Positions 26,101 to 34,869 of a DNA stretch of 64,000 nt are shown here, in pieces. A program made the position numbers and the translations under genes. The notes beneath the pieces are model-generated. The model did not search any database. It had not been told where the DNA came from and was given only the letters and a program-made list of their open reading frames with translations. Location: the NCBI RefSeq assembly GCF_052056485.1, contig NZ_CP183948.1:3782001-3846000 (forward strand). Reading direction: 5' to 3'. The stretch's first letter is position 1. Each line of letters begins with the position of its first letter. This DNA comes from Paenibacillus_AQ nitricinens (GTDB lineage Bacteria; Bacillota; Bacilli; Paenibacillales; Paenibacillaceae).

Positions 26101-27757
26101 TATCTTTGTCTTTCCACCCTGCGATAACCGAATCGGGGGATGGAATGAGATGATTCGCCTGATCGGATTTGAACAATGAATTCGTACCCCGTAAAAAAGT
26201 ATAAGCATTAGCTCCCATCGCATCACTTCCATATTTATATGCTTTAGTAACCGGATCATTAAATCCGGTATTGTCCGCTATAATTCTTTGTTCAACCACT
26301 TGCTTTCGAGCTTCGTCAGAAAGAACAGGTTGACTATACCGGAGTAATGAGATTCCGATCCCATCGGATTCTATCCAACCACTATCCTGTACTGCCTGTG
26401 GCTTCAAAGTCACATTAAGCGGCACAGTGTCCATAACCGGTAATTTTGCTGCACCAGAGATGGCGATAGTGATCGTATTACTGCTGCTTTGTCCTTCAGC
26501 CGTAAGCTTCCAATCTCCTGCAGGAAGCCCCTCCACGCTGTAAGCATTTGCACTTAGCGAGCCATCAACAGCAACACCTGCATTAACCTGCAACCGCAGA
26601 AGTGCGTTTACATTCTTCGCGCTACTCATAGGGATCGCAGAGGAATCTGGAACAGCAACAATTTTATTGGAAGGCGTAAACTTAGCCAAGGTCACTGTAT
26701 TGGTCTTTTGATAAACACTCACTGGTTCAGTTGGCTTGTTGGCCTGATTCCATGCCCCAGGAAGAATATTAAACGTAAGATTGGCATCAGAATCTAAATT
26801 GCCAGAGGCATTTCCAGAAATCGTAATAGTGATTTGATCCCCACTAGCGGCTGCAGTTGCAGATAAACCTGCCGAAAGACCGAATACGTTGAAATCAGCC
26901 GAAGCCCATACTCCCTGTTTTAGAACAGCGTTGAAGGCTTTCAGAATAATAGTATTATGATCTGAATCTACGGCAGTGCTGGACTTCATCTGTACAGTCT
27001 GATTATTCTCCACAACAGCATAAGCCGCCGGGCTGCTGGAATTCCGGGCCTTTGCGCCTTTGACTTTTTCAAAGTCCTTTCCGTTGTTCTTCGTATCCCA
27101 GTTGTTACCGCTATTCGGGAAGGATGCCGAAGTCTGGTAGGTCACAGGCTCCAATGGATCGAACACTAAGCGCTGCATCGTATTTTGCTTGCCAGCCTGC
27201 GGCGCTGGACTTCCCCAAAAAGCATCTACCGCATCGTAGCCAACGAAATCCACGACATTATCCTTTAGCGAATCTTTCATCGGATCATTGTCGGTTAGTT
27301 TTTGGTTCGTATTTAATAGGGCTAGCTTACCGCTGTTATTCCCTAGTTTAAAAGAACTCTCCACGGCATCCGCTTGTGGCAATTCAGCTCCGACACTTCC
27401 GTTGCTGCCAAGCGCTACCAAATAATAGCCGTAAGCAGGAATCTGTGCTGTCGGTGCGCCTAAATTTGCTATTTTCCAGTTGTTTTTCTGGTTATCAGCG
27501 AATTGTATAGACCAGCCGTTTAATGAAACAGGCTTCGACGTAGGATTAAATAATTCAACAAAGTCGCTTGAGTACACATCGAGAACATCGTCTTTTTTCC
27601 CTCCATAAAAATGGCTGATTACTATGTTCTCCGCCAGATTATCAGTGTTCGCCGATTCTGCGGCCGCATAGCCCGTCCCCGACAGAACCCATAAGGATTG
27701 CACCACCATTGCTGTCACAAGGGCGACAGAAATCCAGCGCTGAACTATTTTTTTCAA
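23102..27757 (-). CDS. Giant SLH surface protein with lamin-tail-like, DUF2252 and cadherin-like domains
   Basis: About 1,551 residues. GAGAGGGG sits nine bases before TTG 27757, giving a clean signal peptide (KKIVQRWISVALVTAMV... ending GYAAA); an ATG 21 bases upstream overlaps that RBS. In order: lamin-tail-like domain (residues ~40-190, VISHFYGG, FVELFNP, GWSIQFADN), beta-rich linker repeats, a DUF2252 domain (~480-880) with FLRGTNSLF, GDAHIQN (~560), FSLNDVDSAGIGSFYNDLVR and GIGSIGVERYNVLIEG...VKEQN (~748-774), three cadherin-like beta-sandwich repeats (LSALTLSSGTLDPSF type), a ZU5/peptidase-inhibitor-like block, and three C-terminal SLH motifs that bind cell-wall polymer. DUF2252 belongs to the protein-kinase-like fold and its GDxHxxN and NDxD residues are kept. 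An SLH-anchored DUF2252 protein is unusual. It is not part of the mannan operon, from which a terminator separates it. Confidence 0.82.
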   Translation of the reverse strand: MKKIVQRWISVALVTAMVVQSLWVLSGTGYAAAESANTDNLAENIVISHFYGGKKDDVLDVYSSDFVELFNPTSKPVSLNGWSIQFADNQKNNWKIANLGAPTAQIPAYGYYLVALGSNGSVGAELPQADAVESSFKLGNNSGKLALLNTNQKLTDNDPMKDSLKDNVVDFVGYDAVDAFWGSPAPQAGKQNTMQRLVFDPLEPVTYQTSASFPNSGNNWDTKNNGKDFEKVKGAKARNSSSPAAYAVVENNQTVQMKSSTAVDSDHNTIILKAFNAVLKQGVWASADFNVFGLSAGLSATAAASGDQITITISGNASGNLDSDANLTFNILPGAWNQANKPTEPVSVYQKTNTVTLAKFTPSNKIVAVPDSSAIPMSSAKNVNALLRLQVNAGVAVDGSLSANAYSVEGLPAGDWKLTAEGQSSSNTITIAISGAAKLPVMDTVPLNVTLKPQAVQDSGWIESDGIGISLLRYSQPVLSDEARKQVVEQRIIADNTGFNDPVTKAYKYGSDAMGANAYTFLRGTNSLFKSDQANHLIPSPDSVIAGWKDKDIQTYTQGDAHIQNVGTFNDSTETMVFSLNDVDSAGIGSFYNDLVRFVTSVYVAKYDKDSSGILNLQDADFREVSDKFLETYKDTLVEINNDNSKKTTKLTKSNVTPYTKNVMDSVSKGSYPEALQKLLGKRTLNGKINITGNSDKFELATEAEMTSLRADWENYKTQVRGNFPNLTDEQFEAYFTIKDIARRIHQGIGSIGVERYNVLIEGRSVANTDDILLDVKEQNTSAYISKDAYIKTAVDPDVYLGVVEAANRSYLIREVSPYKGDYTDKPFKNKDELEQYLIDAAKAYAYSDSRLDKVSEALDYKFEERFVTDVLPVWNDLKSFILNAAEDYSHQVVADFALVQSDMLAGKLIDVSTLNDLTVQTGTLFPSFATGITQYAVKVEHSVNSIELMAKATDDKAELTAQGQPYSNGTGISFELSVGTNEIPFTVTARDGSTKTYTVIVTRSKAEEVKGVTDLSALTLSSGTLDPSFASETTEYSVHVNKEVTGITVTASVYDSSATLTVNGKPSTSGQLSDMIHLEVGSNNIPVVVTAVDGTSKTYNVDVVRGAEEAASHDMDLSALMLSHGILNPAFKPEVTDYTSKVGNEVSSITVTASVYDRSAAFTINGTPAVNGQTSEAINLNVGSNVIPIIVTSSDGIRKTYSLTVIRAEAVTTLPTEPSNPSTSTGGTNHVNPSVNSGTVTVKGGVLSLNGIEINVPAGAQDKGFTVTVTKLSDISNLFTETELKLLGDIYEIIKNVEGDFAKAITITLPFDKQKVDFNKSDVGLYWLNEQTKKWVKLDNLQLDLESGTVSGTVTHFTKFAVLVSDKIVAPTPSQDVNFVDMKGHWAEASIRDLVKLGAINGYPDNTFKPDSKITRAEFVTIIVKAFQLQAEVGKVFGDTKTHWANEAIATASALGVVNGYNDGNFGPDEMVTREQVAAIVVRAAHLSEAEMSVNFSDGAKVSAWARPALGAAIAEGLLKGYTDGTLKPQGSTTRAEAATIILRALALKK

Positions 27758-27858
27758 ATTGATTGACCCCTCTCCCATTTCAAAATTCAGATCATTATAT
27801 CAACTGAATGTCATAGGAACGTAAAACGAACTGCATGATTAGATATTTTATCTCACGC

Positions 27859-27899
27859 AAAAAAGGGCTTCACCACGCCTACAGGCAAGGTAAATCCCT
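27859..27899 (-). terminator. Terminator of the mannan operon
   Basis: On the minus strand AGGGATTTACCTTGCC pairs imperfectly with AGGCGTGGTGAAGCCCT and is followed by TTTTTT, 39 bases past the last GH76 gene. Confidence 0.7.
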
Positions 27900-27937
27900 A
27901 AATTCACTAACATTTTGGTTATCTTAAAACCTGTATC

Positions 27938-28999
27938 TTATACTTCCATCAGTGCCGCTGCACCCTCCAGCAGCATCAAGCCGCTGAGCTGGGCGCTCAG
28001 CTGAACCGGAAGATCCGGTTTCACTTCCCACGATGGACTACAAAGACCTAACTGTTTATCCAGCCCCACTTCCCATAAGCGGTTAGCATTGGCCATTATT
28101 ACCTCATGAATGCGGGCTGCCTCAGGAGATTGTTTACACAACTGTACGAAGTAGCGGATCAGAATCCCTTTAAACAACCCTGTATCATCAATCCCTTCAT
28201 CAGGAAGCATCAGTGTATCCTTATTGCATAGACGTTCTATACAAGCCTCAGCGGTTCGATTCGCATCTTCCAAGTAGCGGGCGTCACCCGTATTCTTATA
28301 GAGCTCAAGACCAGCACCTAGAAACACACCTTGACAATACGTGAACTCCCAGTCGAAATCGATTTGTCCGTCCCCAAGTCTGTTCATGCCATCCCACACA
28401 AAACCTGTAGCCGGATCAACCAAATTCATCTGGTTCCATTCATAAATGCGGAGTGCCCACTCCAGATCTTCCTGTTTATGACAAAGTTCATATAAACGGG
28501 CGGCTAGAATGGCAGCGGGCGCATTGGCAGGCGTATTTTTATAGTCGAGCTGATCCTTCTTCCACGCCATTCCCCCACCGAGCTTATCGTTCCAAGCGGT
28601 TTTTATATCCGCCCACAGATCAAGTACAGCGCTTAAATAAGCTTCATCACCCGAGACTCTATGAGCACGCAACAACGCCAATGCGGTCCATTCCATATCA
28701 TCATAATAATTATGCAAGAACGTCCCACCGTTATAGACTTGAAGACTTTGACTGAGCTCTTTAATTCTCAAGGAATAAGCAGGATCTCCGCTGCGCTCAT
28801 AACCATCCACAAGAATATCAATGACATGCGCCTGCCACCAATAATAAAAATTCTCGCCCTCAACGTTATACGCTCTGGGATACCATTGGTTCATGATACC
28901 CGTCTCAGCATTATAATAATTGCGCTCTATACATTGTTGGAACCATTCCGCCCGTTCCTTCCAGTTGATCATCTCCAGCGTTTCCTTCGGTTGTGTCAT
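27938..28999 (-). CDS. Glycoside hydrolase family 76, cytoplasmic (alpha-1,6-mannanase)
   Basis: A 353-residue GH76 protein without signal peptide. The family's (alpha/alpha)6 barrel pattern and the paired catalytic aspartates (HNYYDDMEWTALALL, D100-D101) are present, along with GGGMAWKKDQLDYKNTPANAP, shared with its neighbour. GH76 enzymes cleave internal alpha-1,6-mannosidic bonds. Lying inside the cell, it is inferred to shorten imported alpha-1,6-manno-oligosaccharides. It overlaps no gene but follows the next GH76 by 12 bases and is the last gene of the operon. Confidence 0.85.
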   Translation of the reverse strand: MTQPKETLEMINWKERAEWFQQCIERNYYNAETGIMNQWYPRAYNVEGENFYYWWQAHVIDILVDGYERSGDPAYSLRIKELSQSLQVYNGGTFLHNYYDDMEWTALALLRAHRVSGDEAYLSAVLDLWADIKTAWNDKLGGGMAWKKDQLDYKNTPANAPAAILAARLYELCHKQEDLEWALRIYEWNQMNLVDPATGFVWDGMNRLGDGQIDFDWEFTYCQGVFLGAGLELYKNTGDARYLEDANRTAEACIERLCNKDTLMLPDEGIDDTGLFKGILIRYFVQLCKQSPEAARIHEVIMANANRLWEVGLDKQLGLCSPSWEVKPDLPVQLSAQLSGLMLLEGAAALMEV

Positions 29000-29011
29000 A
29001 AATAGATCACC

Positions 29012-30067
29012 TCAGACCTGTTCCTTAGTCAATTCGCTCATTTTCTCCAGTAACTTGATCGCACTGAGTTGGGAACTTAGCTGGATGACACCATTGGATG
29101 CCGAAGTCCAATCTGTACCGAACAAGACTGCGTCAACGGACTTCCCTTGTTCCCAGAGACATTCAGCATTTGTACGCAGGAAATCAACAGCTTCAACTGC
29201 TGTAAAGTCCATCTTGACCCATTCTGCTGTATAGCGGATCAAGATCCCTTTAAACAGTCCTGCGTCACCATTCCCTTCGTCAGGAAGAACACCGCCCTGA
29301 GGTTCAGCGAGCTCACGGGCAGCAGAAGTAAAGGTTTGGCGAGCATCATCCAAATAACCCTGCCCTTTAGTGATACGATACAGCTCTACTGCTGCACCAA
29401 TATAGACACCTTGGTTGTAGGAGTATTTCCAATCCTTATCAATCAAGCCATCGCCGGTTCGATTCATGCCATCCCATACAAATCCCGTCTCCGGGTCTAC
29501 GAGATGCCCTTTTTGCCAGTTGTATATTTTTAGCGCCCAGTCGAGATCCTCAGCTTCTCCAAAAGCTTGATACAACCGCGCTGCAAGAATAGCAGCAGGT
29601 GCGTTGGCAGGTGTATTTTTATAATCTAACTGTGTCTTCTGCCAAGCGATCCCACCACCCATATGCTCATTCCAGCCGGTCTGGATGTCTTTCCATAGAA
29701 GAAGGGTTGTTTCTTTATAAACTTCTAGTCCTGTTGCCTCATATGCACGCAGCCATGCAAGAGCCATCCATTCCATATCATCATACAGCTCATTAGGCCA
29801 CACTCCCCCATTCCGCTTAAGAAGACCTGTGTGAAGCGCAGCAAGCCTTTCGGCGTACCGTTTCTCTCCAGTTCGCAGTAATCCATCTACGAGTACATCC
29901 ACGGCATGAGCCATCCACCAATAATGAAAAATCGTATTGCATGCTCCGTTTGGACATGGTGTTTCGATATTATACATTTTGATTGCTTCATTCCAGAATA
30001 ACGTATCCAACGCTTCCTGCGCTTGATTCGCCCGTTCCTCCCAAACCCCAATCTCCAATTTGTTCAT
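29012..30067 (-). CDS. Glycoside hydrolase family 76, cytoplasmic (alpha-1,6-mannanase)
   Basis: A 351-residue GH76 protein, again without signal peptide. The catalytic pair is D96-D97 (NELYDDMEWMALAWLRAY), and GGGIAWQKTQLDYKNTPANAP is nearly identical to the neighbouring gene, showing a tandem duplication followed by divergence. Both keep GYVWDGMNR-like GFVWDGMNR segments. RBS AGGGAGAG precedes the ATG. Expected to act on imported oligosaccharides; differences between the two copies may reflect different chain-length or branch preference. Confidence 0.85.
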   Translation of the reverse strand: MNKLEIGVWEERANQAQEALDTLFWNEAIKMYNIETPCPNGACNTIFHYWWMAHAVDVLVDGLLRTGEKRYAERLAALHTGLLKRNGGVWPNELYDDMEWMALAWLRAYEATGLEVYKETTLLLWKDIQTGWNEHMGGGIAWQKTQLDYKNTPANAPAAILAARLYQAFGEAEDLDWALKIYNWQKGHLVDPETGFVWDGMNRTGDGLIDKDWKYSYNQGVYIGAAVELYRITKGQGYLDDARQTFTSAARELAEPQGGVLPDEGNGDAGLFKGILIRYTAEWVKMDFTAVEAVDFLRTNAECLWEQGKSVDAVLFGTDWTSASNGVIQLSSQLSAIKLLEKMSELTKEQV

Positions 30068-30091
30068 TTAGACGCTCTCCCTATTCCGATC

Positions 30092-31633
30092 TTATAGACC
30101 TGTCATTTTGTCGAGATTCAAATAGTTATTATTGCCCTTGGCCGTATCAAAGCCGATCTCAATCGAATTATAGCCAGCGTTCAGAGGTACATTCAGCGTG
30201 ACCGTATTCCAATTACTCCAGCCGCCTGTGCTTGTAAAAATCAAATTATTACTTATGACCGTTCCGTTCACTTTGACATACCGTCCAGCATTCCCAGCTC
30301 CTGCTGCATAACGGAAGCTAATTGTCCGCGTACTTGCACTGTTCTGATTCACATTGAATTCTATCCGCGTATTATTGGTGTTCCAACCCGCCGCATAACC
30401 TCTTCCAGTAAATCCTGGCTGTGAGGATTCATTATTGATGCCATATAATCTTGCATTCTCAGCCTCATAAATGCCATTCCCAGCTATAGGCCCGGTGTAA
30501 TTATCCGCAGGGGCAAGCTGTAGAATAGACGCGCCTGCTCCCGCAGCGATACTCTGGATGTAACCACTCCGAGCGGGTGCAGTCCAGTCACTGTCAATAA
30601 TGCCATCCGATGCCCGGCGATGATTAAAAGCCTGTGTAGCGTTTTGCTGCAAAAAGTTTAAGTAGGATGTGTTACCTGTGGCTAATCTCAACTGGTTCAA
30701 ATTGCGGGCGAACACCATTTTAAAGCCCGGGGAATCGTTCTCGCCCTCGTACATCAAGGAATAAGAAAGCGTCATCTTATCCATCACATAAGCTGCGGCG
30801 GTATGCGCATCGGTCAAGTAAGAACTAGTGCCTGTCGCCTGATTCATCGCCAGAGCAGCCCCCAAGAAAGTTCCATAGTTATAGGTGAAATCCCAGTCCA
30901 CGACCGTTCCCGAACCACTGCCTTCCACATGATCATTCACTTTACTTCCGTTAACAAGCCTGCTTTTAATCCAGGTGTACATCGTTTGTGCTTTCGTTAA
31001 GTAATCCGCATTACCAGTCGCAGTCTTGAGCTTGATGGCTGTCATGATCATCGGAGCGTTTGTAGCCATATTTTTCTGAGGTGAGGTTCCATCCCTCTTC
31101 CACCATATCCCGCCACCATATGTCGAATCCCAATCGCTCCAGATTTGGTCAAATAGAAAAGAGGCTCGGTTGCGGTATTCAGCAGTGCCTGTAATCTCGT
31201 AAGCACGCATACAAGCCAAGGCCCACCAACCTAAGTCATCATTGAAATCATTGAGCATCATATCGGGATACTTCGTATTAAATCCAGTATAGATATCATC
31301 GATCATCGTTCGATACGTGCTACTGCCCGTTCTCTCATACGCGTCCATGACCGTCTCCCATAACTGGGCCTCCCACCAAAAATCGGTATACAGCCCACCG
31401 TTTGGACCACTAGCATGTTCGGAATGAATAAGATGGTCGCTGTTTGTGTAGAAATATTTTGCAGATGCATCATAGAAAGTATTAACAAAGCTATTCATAG
31501 CCGTATCGGCATTGGCCGCCGTAAACGCATCCGCTCGCTGATATCCACTAAAAGGGGCAATAAGCAAAACCGCCGCCAACGCGCCACGTGCGAATAACGA
31601 CGTTTTCTTCAAGGCCTTCAACACAAACATCAT
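30092..31633 (-). CDS. Secreted GH76 endo-alpha-1,6-mannanase with CBM35-like module
   Basis: A 513-residue secreted enzyme. A basic N-terminus and hydrophobic stretch (ARGALAAVLLIAPFSG) ending RADA make a signal peptide. The GH76 domain spans ~40-370 with catalytic D132-D133 (NDFNDDLGWWALA) and TDFWWEAQLWE. Residues ~385-513 form a beta-sandwich carbohydrate-binding module of CBM6/CBM35 type (YEAENARLYGI, FRYAAGAGNAGRYVKVNG, NYLNLDKMTGL). It would cut mannan outside the cell, making oligosaccharides for the adjacent ABC importer. Start choice is uncertain because GGGGAG is adjacent to two ATGs and a GTG. Confidence 0.9.
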   Translation of the reverse strand: MMFVLKALKKTSLFARGALAAVLLIAPFSGYQRADAFTAANADTAMNSFVNTFYDASAKYFYTNSDHLIHSEHASGPNGGLYTDFWWEAQLWETVMDAYERTGSSTYRTMIDDIYTGFNTKYPDMMLNDFNDDLGWWALACMRAYEITGTAEYRNRASFLFDQIWSDWDSTYGGGIWWKRDGTSPQKNMATNAPMIMTAIKLKTATGNADYLTKAQTMYTWIKSRLVNGSKVNDHVEGSGSGTVVDWDFTYNYGTFLGAALAMNQATGTSSYLTDAHTAAAYVMDKMTLSYSLMYEGENDSPGFKMVFARNLNQLRLATGNTSYLNFLQQNATQAFNHRRASDGIIDSDWTAPARSGYIQSIAAGAGASILQLAPADNYTGPIAGNGIYEAENARLYGINNESSQPGFTGRGYAAGWNTNNTRIEFNVNQNSASTRTISFRYAAGAGNAGRYVKVNGTVISNNLIFTSTGGWSNWNTVTLNVPLNAGYNSIEIGFDTAKGNNNYLNLDKMTGL

Positions 31634-31656
31634 CTCCCCGATAGGTTATGAAGCCC

Positions 31657-32544
31657 TTAACCCTTAATCCCGCTGAACGCTATCCCCTGTACAAAATAAC
31701 GCTGAAGCGCTAAAAACAGCACCAGTATCGGTATGATCGCTACCAACGCTCCAGCCATCATTGGACCATAATCGGTTTGGAAATTATACGAAAAGGCTTG
31801 AAGCCCCATTTGAATCGTCGCTTTATCCGGGTCATTCAGCACAATCATTGGCCATAGGAAACTATTCCATCCCGCTTGAAAAGTGAAAATACTTAGGGTA
31901 GCAAGTGCAGGTTTCGTCAGCGGCAAGTAAATGCGCCAAAAGATTTTAAATTCTCCACAACCCTCGATTCGGGCCATTTCCATCATGTCGCTAGGCAGTG
32001 TAAGGAAAAATTGCCGCATAAAGAACACCGCAAAGGTTCCGGAGGCTCCCGGCAGAATAATCCCCCAGAAGGAGTTCATCAATCCGTTTCCACCGTTTCC
32101 AAAAATATCATTGCCTCCGAAGAGCGGAAGATGACGCATGACATAAACAGTCGGGATCATCGTCACAATGCCCGGGATCATCATCGCTGCTAGCAACACG
32201 CGGAATATCGGTTTATTGAGCTTAAATTTCAGCTTCGCGAACGCGTAACCACTGAGGGAACCGAAGAACAAATTCGCCAGCACACCAGCCACAGCAAGCA
32301 CAAGTGAATTCCAGAAAAATAGGGCAAACGGAACCGTTGTGAACGCTTTGCGGTAATGCTCAAAGGTTATATGTGATGGAAACCATCGAATCGGCATGGC
32401 GAATATTTCTTCGTCCGGCTTCAGGGATGTAAGTACGCTCCAATAAAAGGGAAGGAACATTACAATTGCAATAACAATGCAGGCTATATAATAAATTGAT
32501 TTACTTATGTTTCTTTTTAGTAGCGATCCTCCGCTATTATCCAT
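31657..32544 (-). CDS. Sugar ABC transporter permease (MalG type)
   Basis: A 295-residue inner-membrane permease with six hydrophobic segments and the cytoplasmic EAA loop (DMMEMARIEGCGEFKIFWRIYLPL). It pairs with the MalF-type permease 34 bases upstream and the binding lipoprotein before it. Short start and PFYWSVLTSLKPDEEIF follow the carbohydrate uptake-1 family. No ABC ATPase gene is in the operon, so a shared MsmX-like ATPase elsewhere is expected. Confidence 0.9.
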   Translation of the reverse strand: MDNSGGSLLKRNISKSIYYIACIVIAIVMFLPFYWSVLTSLKPDEEIFAMPIRWFPSHITFEHYRKAFTTVPFALFFWNSLVLAVAGVLANLFFGSLSGYAFAKLKFKLNKPIFRVLLAAMMIPGIVTMIPTVYVMRHLPLFGGNDIFGNGGNGLMNSFWGIILPGASGTFAVFFMRQFFLTLPSDMMEMARIEGCGEFKIFWRIYLPLTKPALATLSIFTFQAGWNSFLWPMIVLNDPDKATIQMGLQAFSYNFQTDYGPMMAGALVAIIPILVLFLALQRYFVQGIAFSGIKG

Positions 32545-32577
32545 ACCTTAAACCTCCTTCTCCTCGGCAAGCCCACC

Positions 32578-33465
32578 CTATACAATGGGCTCTTCCGCCT
32601 TTGAGATCCGCATGTTAATTAATGAGAAAATGAGAATAGCCACAGCAAGCACAAATGCCTGTGCCGACGCATACCCCATTTGCAGCTGATTGAAGCCCTG
32701 CTGATAGATCAGATAGACTGGAGTCTTCGTCATATTCGCCGGACCTCCCTGCGTTAGCACAAAAGCCTGATCAAATAACTGCAGAGCACCAATAATAGCC
32801 ATCGTACTGACTAAAAAGGTCGTTGGTCGTAGCTGCGGCCATGTAATATACCGGAAACAATCGAGCTTATTGGCTCCATCTAACCTTGCGGATTCATAAA
32901 GATAATCAGGCACGCCTTGCAGACCTGCTAAATAAATAATCATATTCGAACCTACCGACTGCCATAATGTGAGCATGATAATCGACAGCATCGCCGTCCG
33001 AGTCTCGGATAACCAAGCGGGTCCAGTTATACCTACATAAGACAACAACCCATTAACTAATCCGAATTCAGGATGTAAAAGCCAAATCCAAACGGTAGCC
33101 GCAGCAACTGCGGATGTAAGTGTTGGAAGATAATTCAACGTGCGGAACAATTTCACCCCGCGCCATGTGCGACTAAGCAGAATCGCAAGTAATAACGAAA
33201 TAATGATATTTAATGGGACGAAAACAATCGAATACAGAAATACATTTTGGAATGTTTTCCACAGCAGACTGTCCTCTAATAATCGACGATAGTTATCAAA
33301 ACCGATCCAGTCGTTTCTACTGAGCACATCATAGTTAGTGAAACTTAGATATAATGCCATGAACACGGGGATCACCGTGAATACTGTAAACAGCAACACC
33401 GTGGGTGTAATGAACAAATAAGCCGTCCGCGCCTGATGTTTTTCAAGTCTTCTGATAGAAGCCAT
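32578..33465 (-). CDS. Sugar ABC transporter permease (MalF/UgpA type)
   Basis: A 295-residue permease with six membrane segments and EAA loop YLYESARLDGANKLDCFRYI. It begins with a basic stretch and AYLFITPTVLLFTVFTVIPV typical of the family. It is translated from ATG behind AGGAGGGGG. Together with the MalG-type partner it would form the channel for manno-oligosaccharides. Confidence 0.9.
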   Translation of the reverse strand: MASIRRLEKHQARTAYLFITPTVLLFTVFTVIPVFMALYLSFTNYDVLSRNDWIGFDNYRRLLEDSLLWKTFQNVFLYSIVFVPLNIIISLLLAILLSRTWRGVKLFRTLNYLPTLTSAVAAATVWIWLLHPEFGLVNGLLSYVGITGPAWLSETRTAMLSIIMLTLWQSVGSNMIIYLAGLQGVPDYLYESARLDGANKLDCFRYITWPQLRPTTFLVSTMAIIGALQLFDQAFVLTQGGPANMTKTPVYLIYQQGFNQLQMGYASAQAFVLAVAILIFSLINMRISKAEEPIV

Positions 33466-33520
33466 TAGCTCCCCCTCCTAAGCAAAAGGGAGGCAGAACC
33501 TCCCCATCGCTTCTAATGTC

Positions 33521-34825
33521 TTACTTCACTGCCTCATTATCCTTAAGCATCTTGTCGCCCTCTTCTTGAGATTTCTTCAAGGTTTCTTCAATGCTCATCT
33601 TGTTTTGCTGATTGAGCTGCAAATTAGGTGCCAACGCATCGGTCTCCATCACAGAATAACCTGGGTGATTGGGACGGACCTTAGCAAACTCCAATGTTTC
33701 AAGAAACGGCTGCCATTTGGGATCATCCTTGAAGAACGGATCTTCCATGGACGGCTTAAAGCCCGGCAAATTCAGACTGGTCTTAGCCCAGAGCAGCGCA
33801 TTATCTTTGTTCGCCGTCCACCATTTGATGAACTCCCATGCCTCATCCTTATGTTTGGAACCTTCTGGAATCACCAGACCAAATCCGCCCATCACACTGC
33901 CTTTATCCCCGTTTGGTCCAGCTGGAGGGGGAACGATTCCATAATCTAAATCTTTACCATATTTGTTATAAGTGCTGAGCATCCACGGACCGGAATACAA
34001 CATAGCAACCTTGCCTGTGACAAAAGCATCCTGCCCTTCCCCAAGTCCAAGCTCGAACCCTACTTTATACACCTTATCTTTGTTCATCAGGCGATCCCAG
34101 AACTCTAGCACCTGTTTGCCTTTATCATTGTTAAAATTGGTCTTTCCATCCTCCGTAAGCATGGTGCCGCCAGCCTGTTGAAGATACATATTAAAAAGCC
34201 CCAAATCTCCCATAGAGAACCCTGCGGTCTCCAATTTATTACCATTCCATTTAGTCAGTTTAGTAGCTGCTGCTTCTAGCTCATCCCACGTAGTTGGAGG
34301 CTGAAGTCCTGCATCTGCAAGCAGTTTTTTATTATAGAAAAGAGCACGAGCATCTACCGTAAGTGGCAACCCGTATAATTTATCAGCATATGAGAGTTCA
34401 CGAAGCGATTCAGCGTAGAAATCATCTTTGGAAAGGCCGTCACGCGTTAAGTATTCGTCCACTGGATGCAGCACGTTCTTAGGCGCATACAACGAAGTTC
34501 TCCAGCGATCCCAAAACAGTACATCTGGAGTACCGCCATTCGTTGCTGAAGTCAGGAATTTCGTAATCATATCCTGCTGTAGCACGTATTTCACATGGAT
34601 CTTATCCTGCGATTTATTAAAAGCATCCACCATGGTCTCGAATTGTTTCTGCCCTTCTCCGCCCCAGTCACCCCAAAAGGTAAGCTCCGTTTTCTTCCCA
34701 ACATTACTTCCAGTTTTCCCTGCATTTCCTGTTCCTTTATTGGTTGATCCGTTCGTCCCCCCGCAGCCTGCGATAAGAGATGTAGTCATAACCAGCGCAA
34801 GCATGGTAACCAGCCATTTTTTCAT
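33521..34825 (-). CDS. Sugar ABC transporter substrate-binding lipoprotein
   Basis: A 434-residue extracellular lipoprotein with lipobox SLIAGC (C21) and a Gly/Ser/Thr-rich linker before an ExtracellularSBP_1 fold (LTFWGDWGGEGQKQFETMVD, then KFLTSATNGGTPDVLFWD and MLYSGPWMLSTYNK). Expected to bind the oligosaccharides released by the secreted GH76. Context between a GH125 gene and GH76 genes is the basis for the mannan assignment; the ligand is not readable from sequence. Confidence 0.9.
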   Translation of the reverse strand: MKKWLVTMLALVMTTSLIAGCGGTNGSTNKGTGNAGKTGSNVGKKTELTFWGDWGGEGQKQFETMVDAFNKSQDKIHVKYVLQQDMITKFLTSATNGGTPDVLFWDRWRTSLYAPKNVLHPVDEYLTRDGLSKDDFYAESLRELSYADKLYGLPLTVDARALFYNKKLLADAGLQPPTTWDELEAAATKLTKWNGNKLETAGFSMGDLGLFNMYLQQAGGTMLTEDGKTNFNNDKGKQVLEFWDRLMNKDKVYKVGFELGLGEGQDAFVTGKVAMLYSGPWMLSTYNKYGKDLDYGIVPPPAGPNGDKGSVMGGFGLVIPEGSKHKDEAWEFIKWWTANKDNALLWAKTSLNLPGFKPSMEDPFFKDDPKWQPFLETLEFAKVRPNHPGYSVMETDALAPNLQLNQQNKMSIEETLKKSQEEGDKMLKDNEAVK

Positions 34826-34869
34826 GTTCTCAATCCCCTTTAGCGTTGATAATTACAACCTTGCAAATA

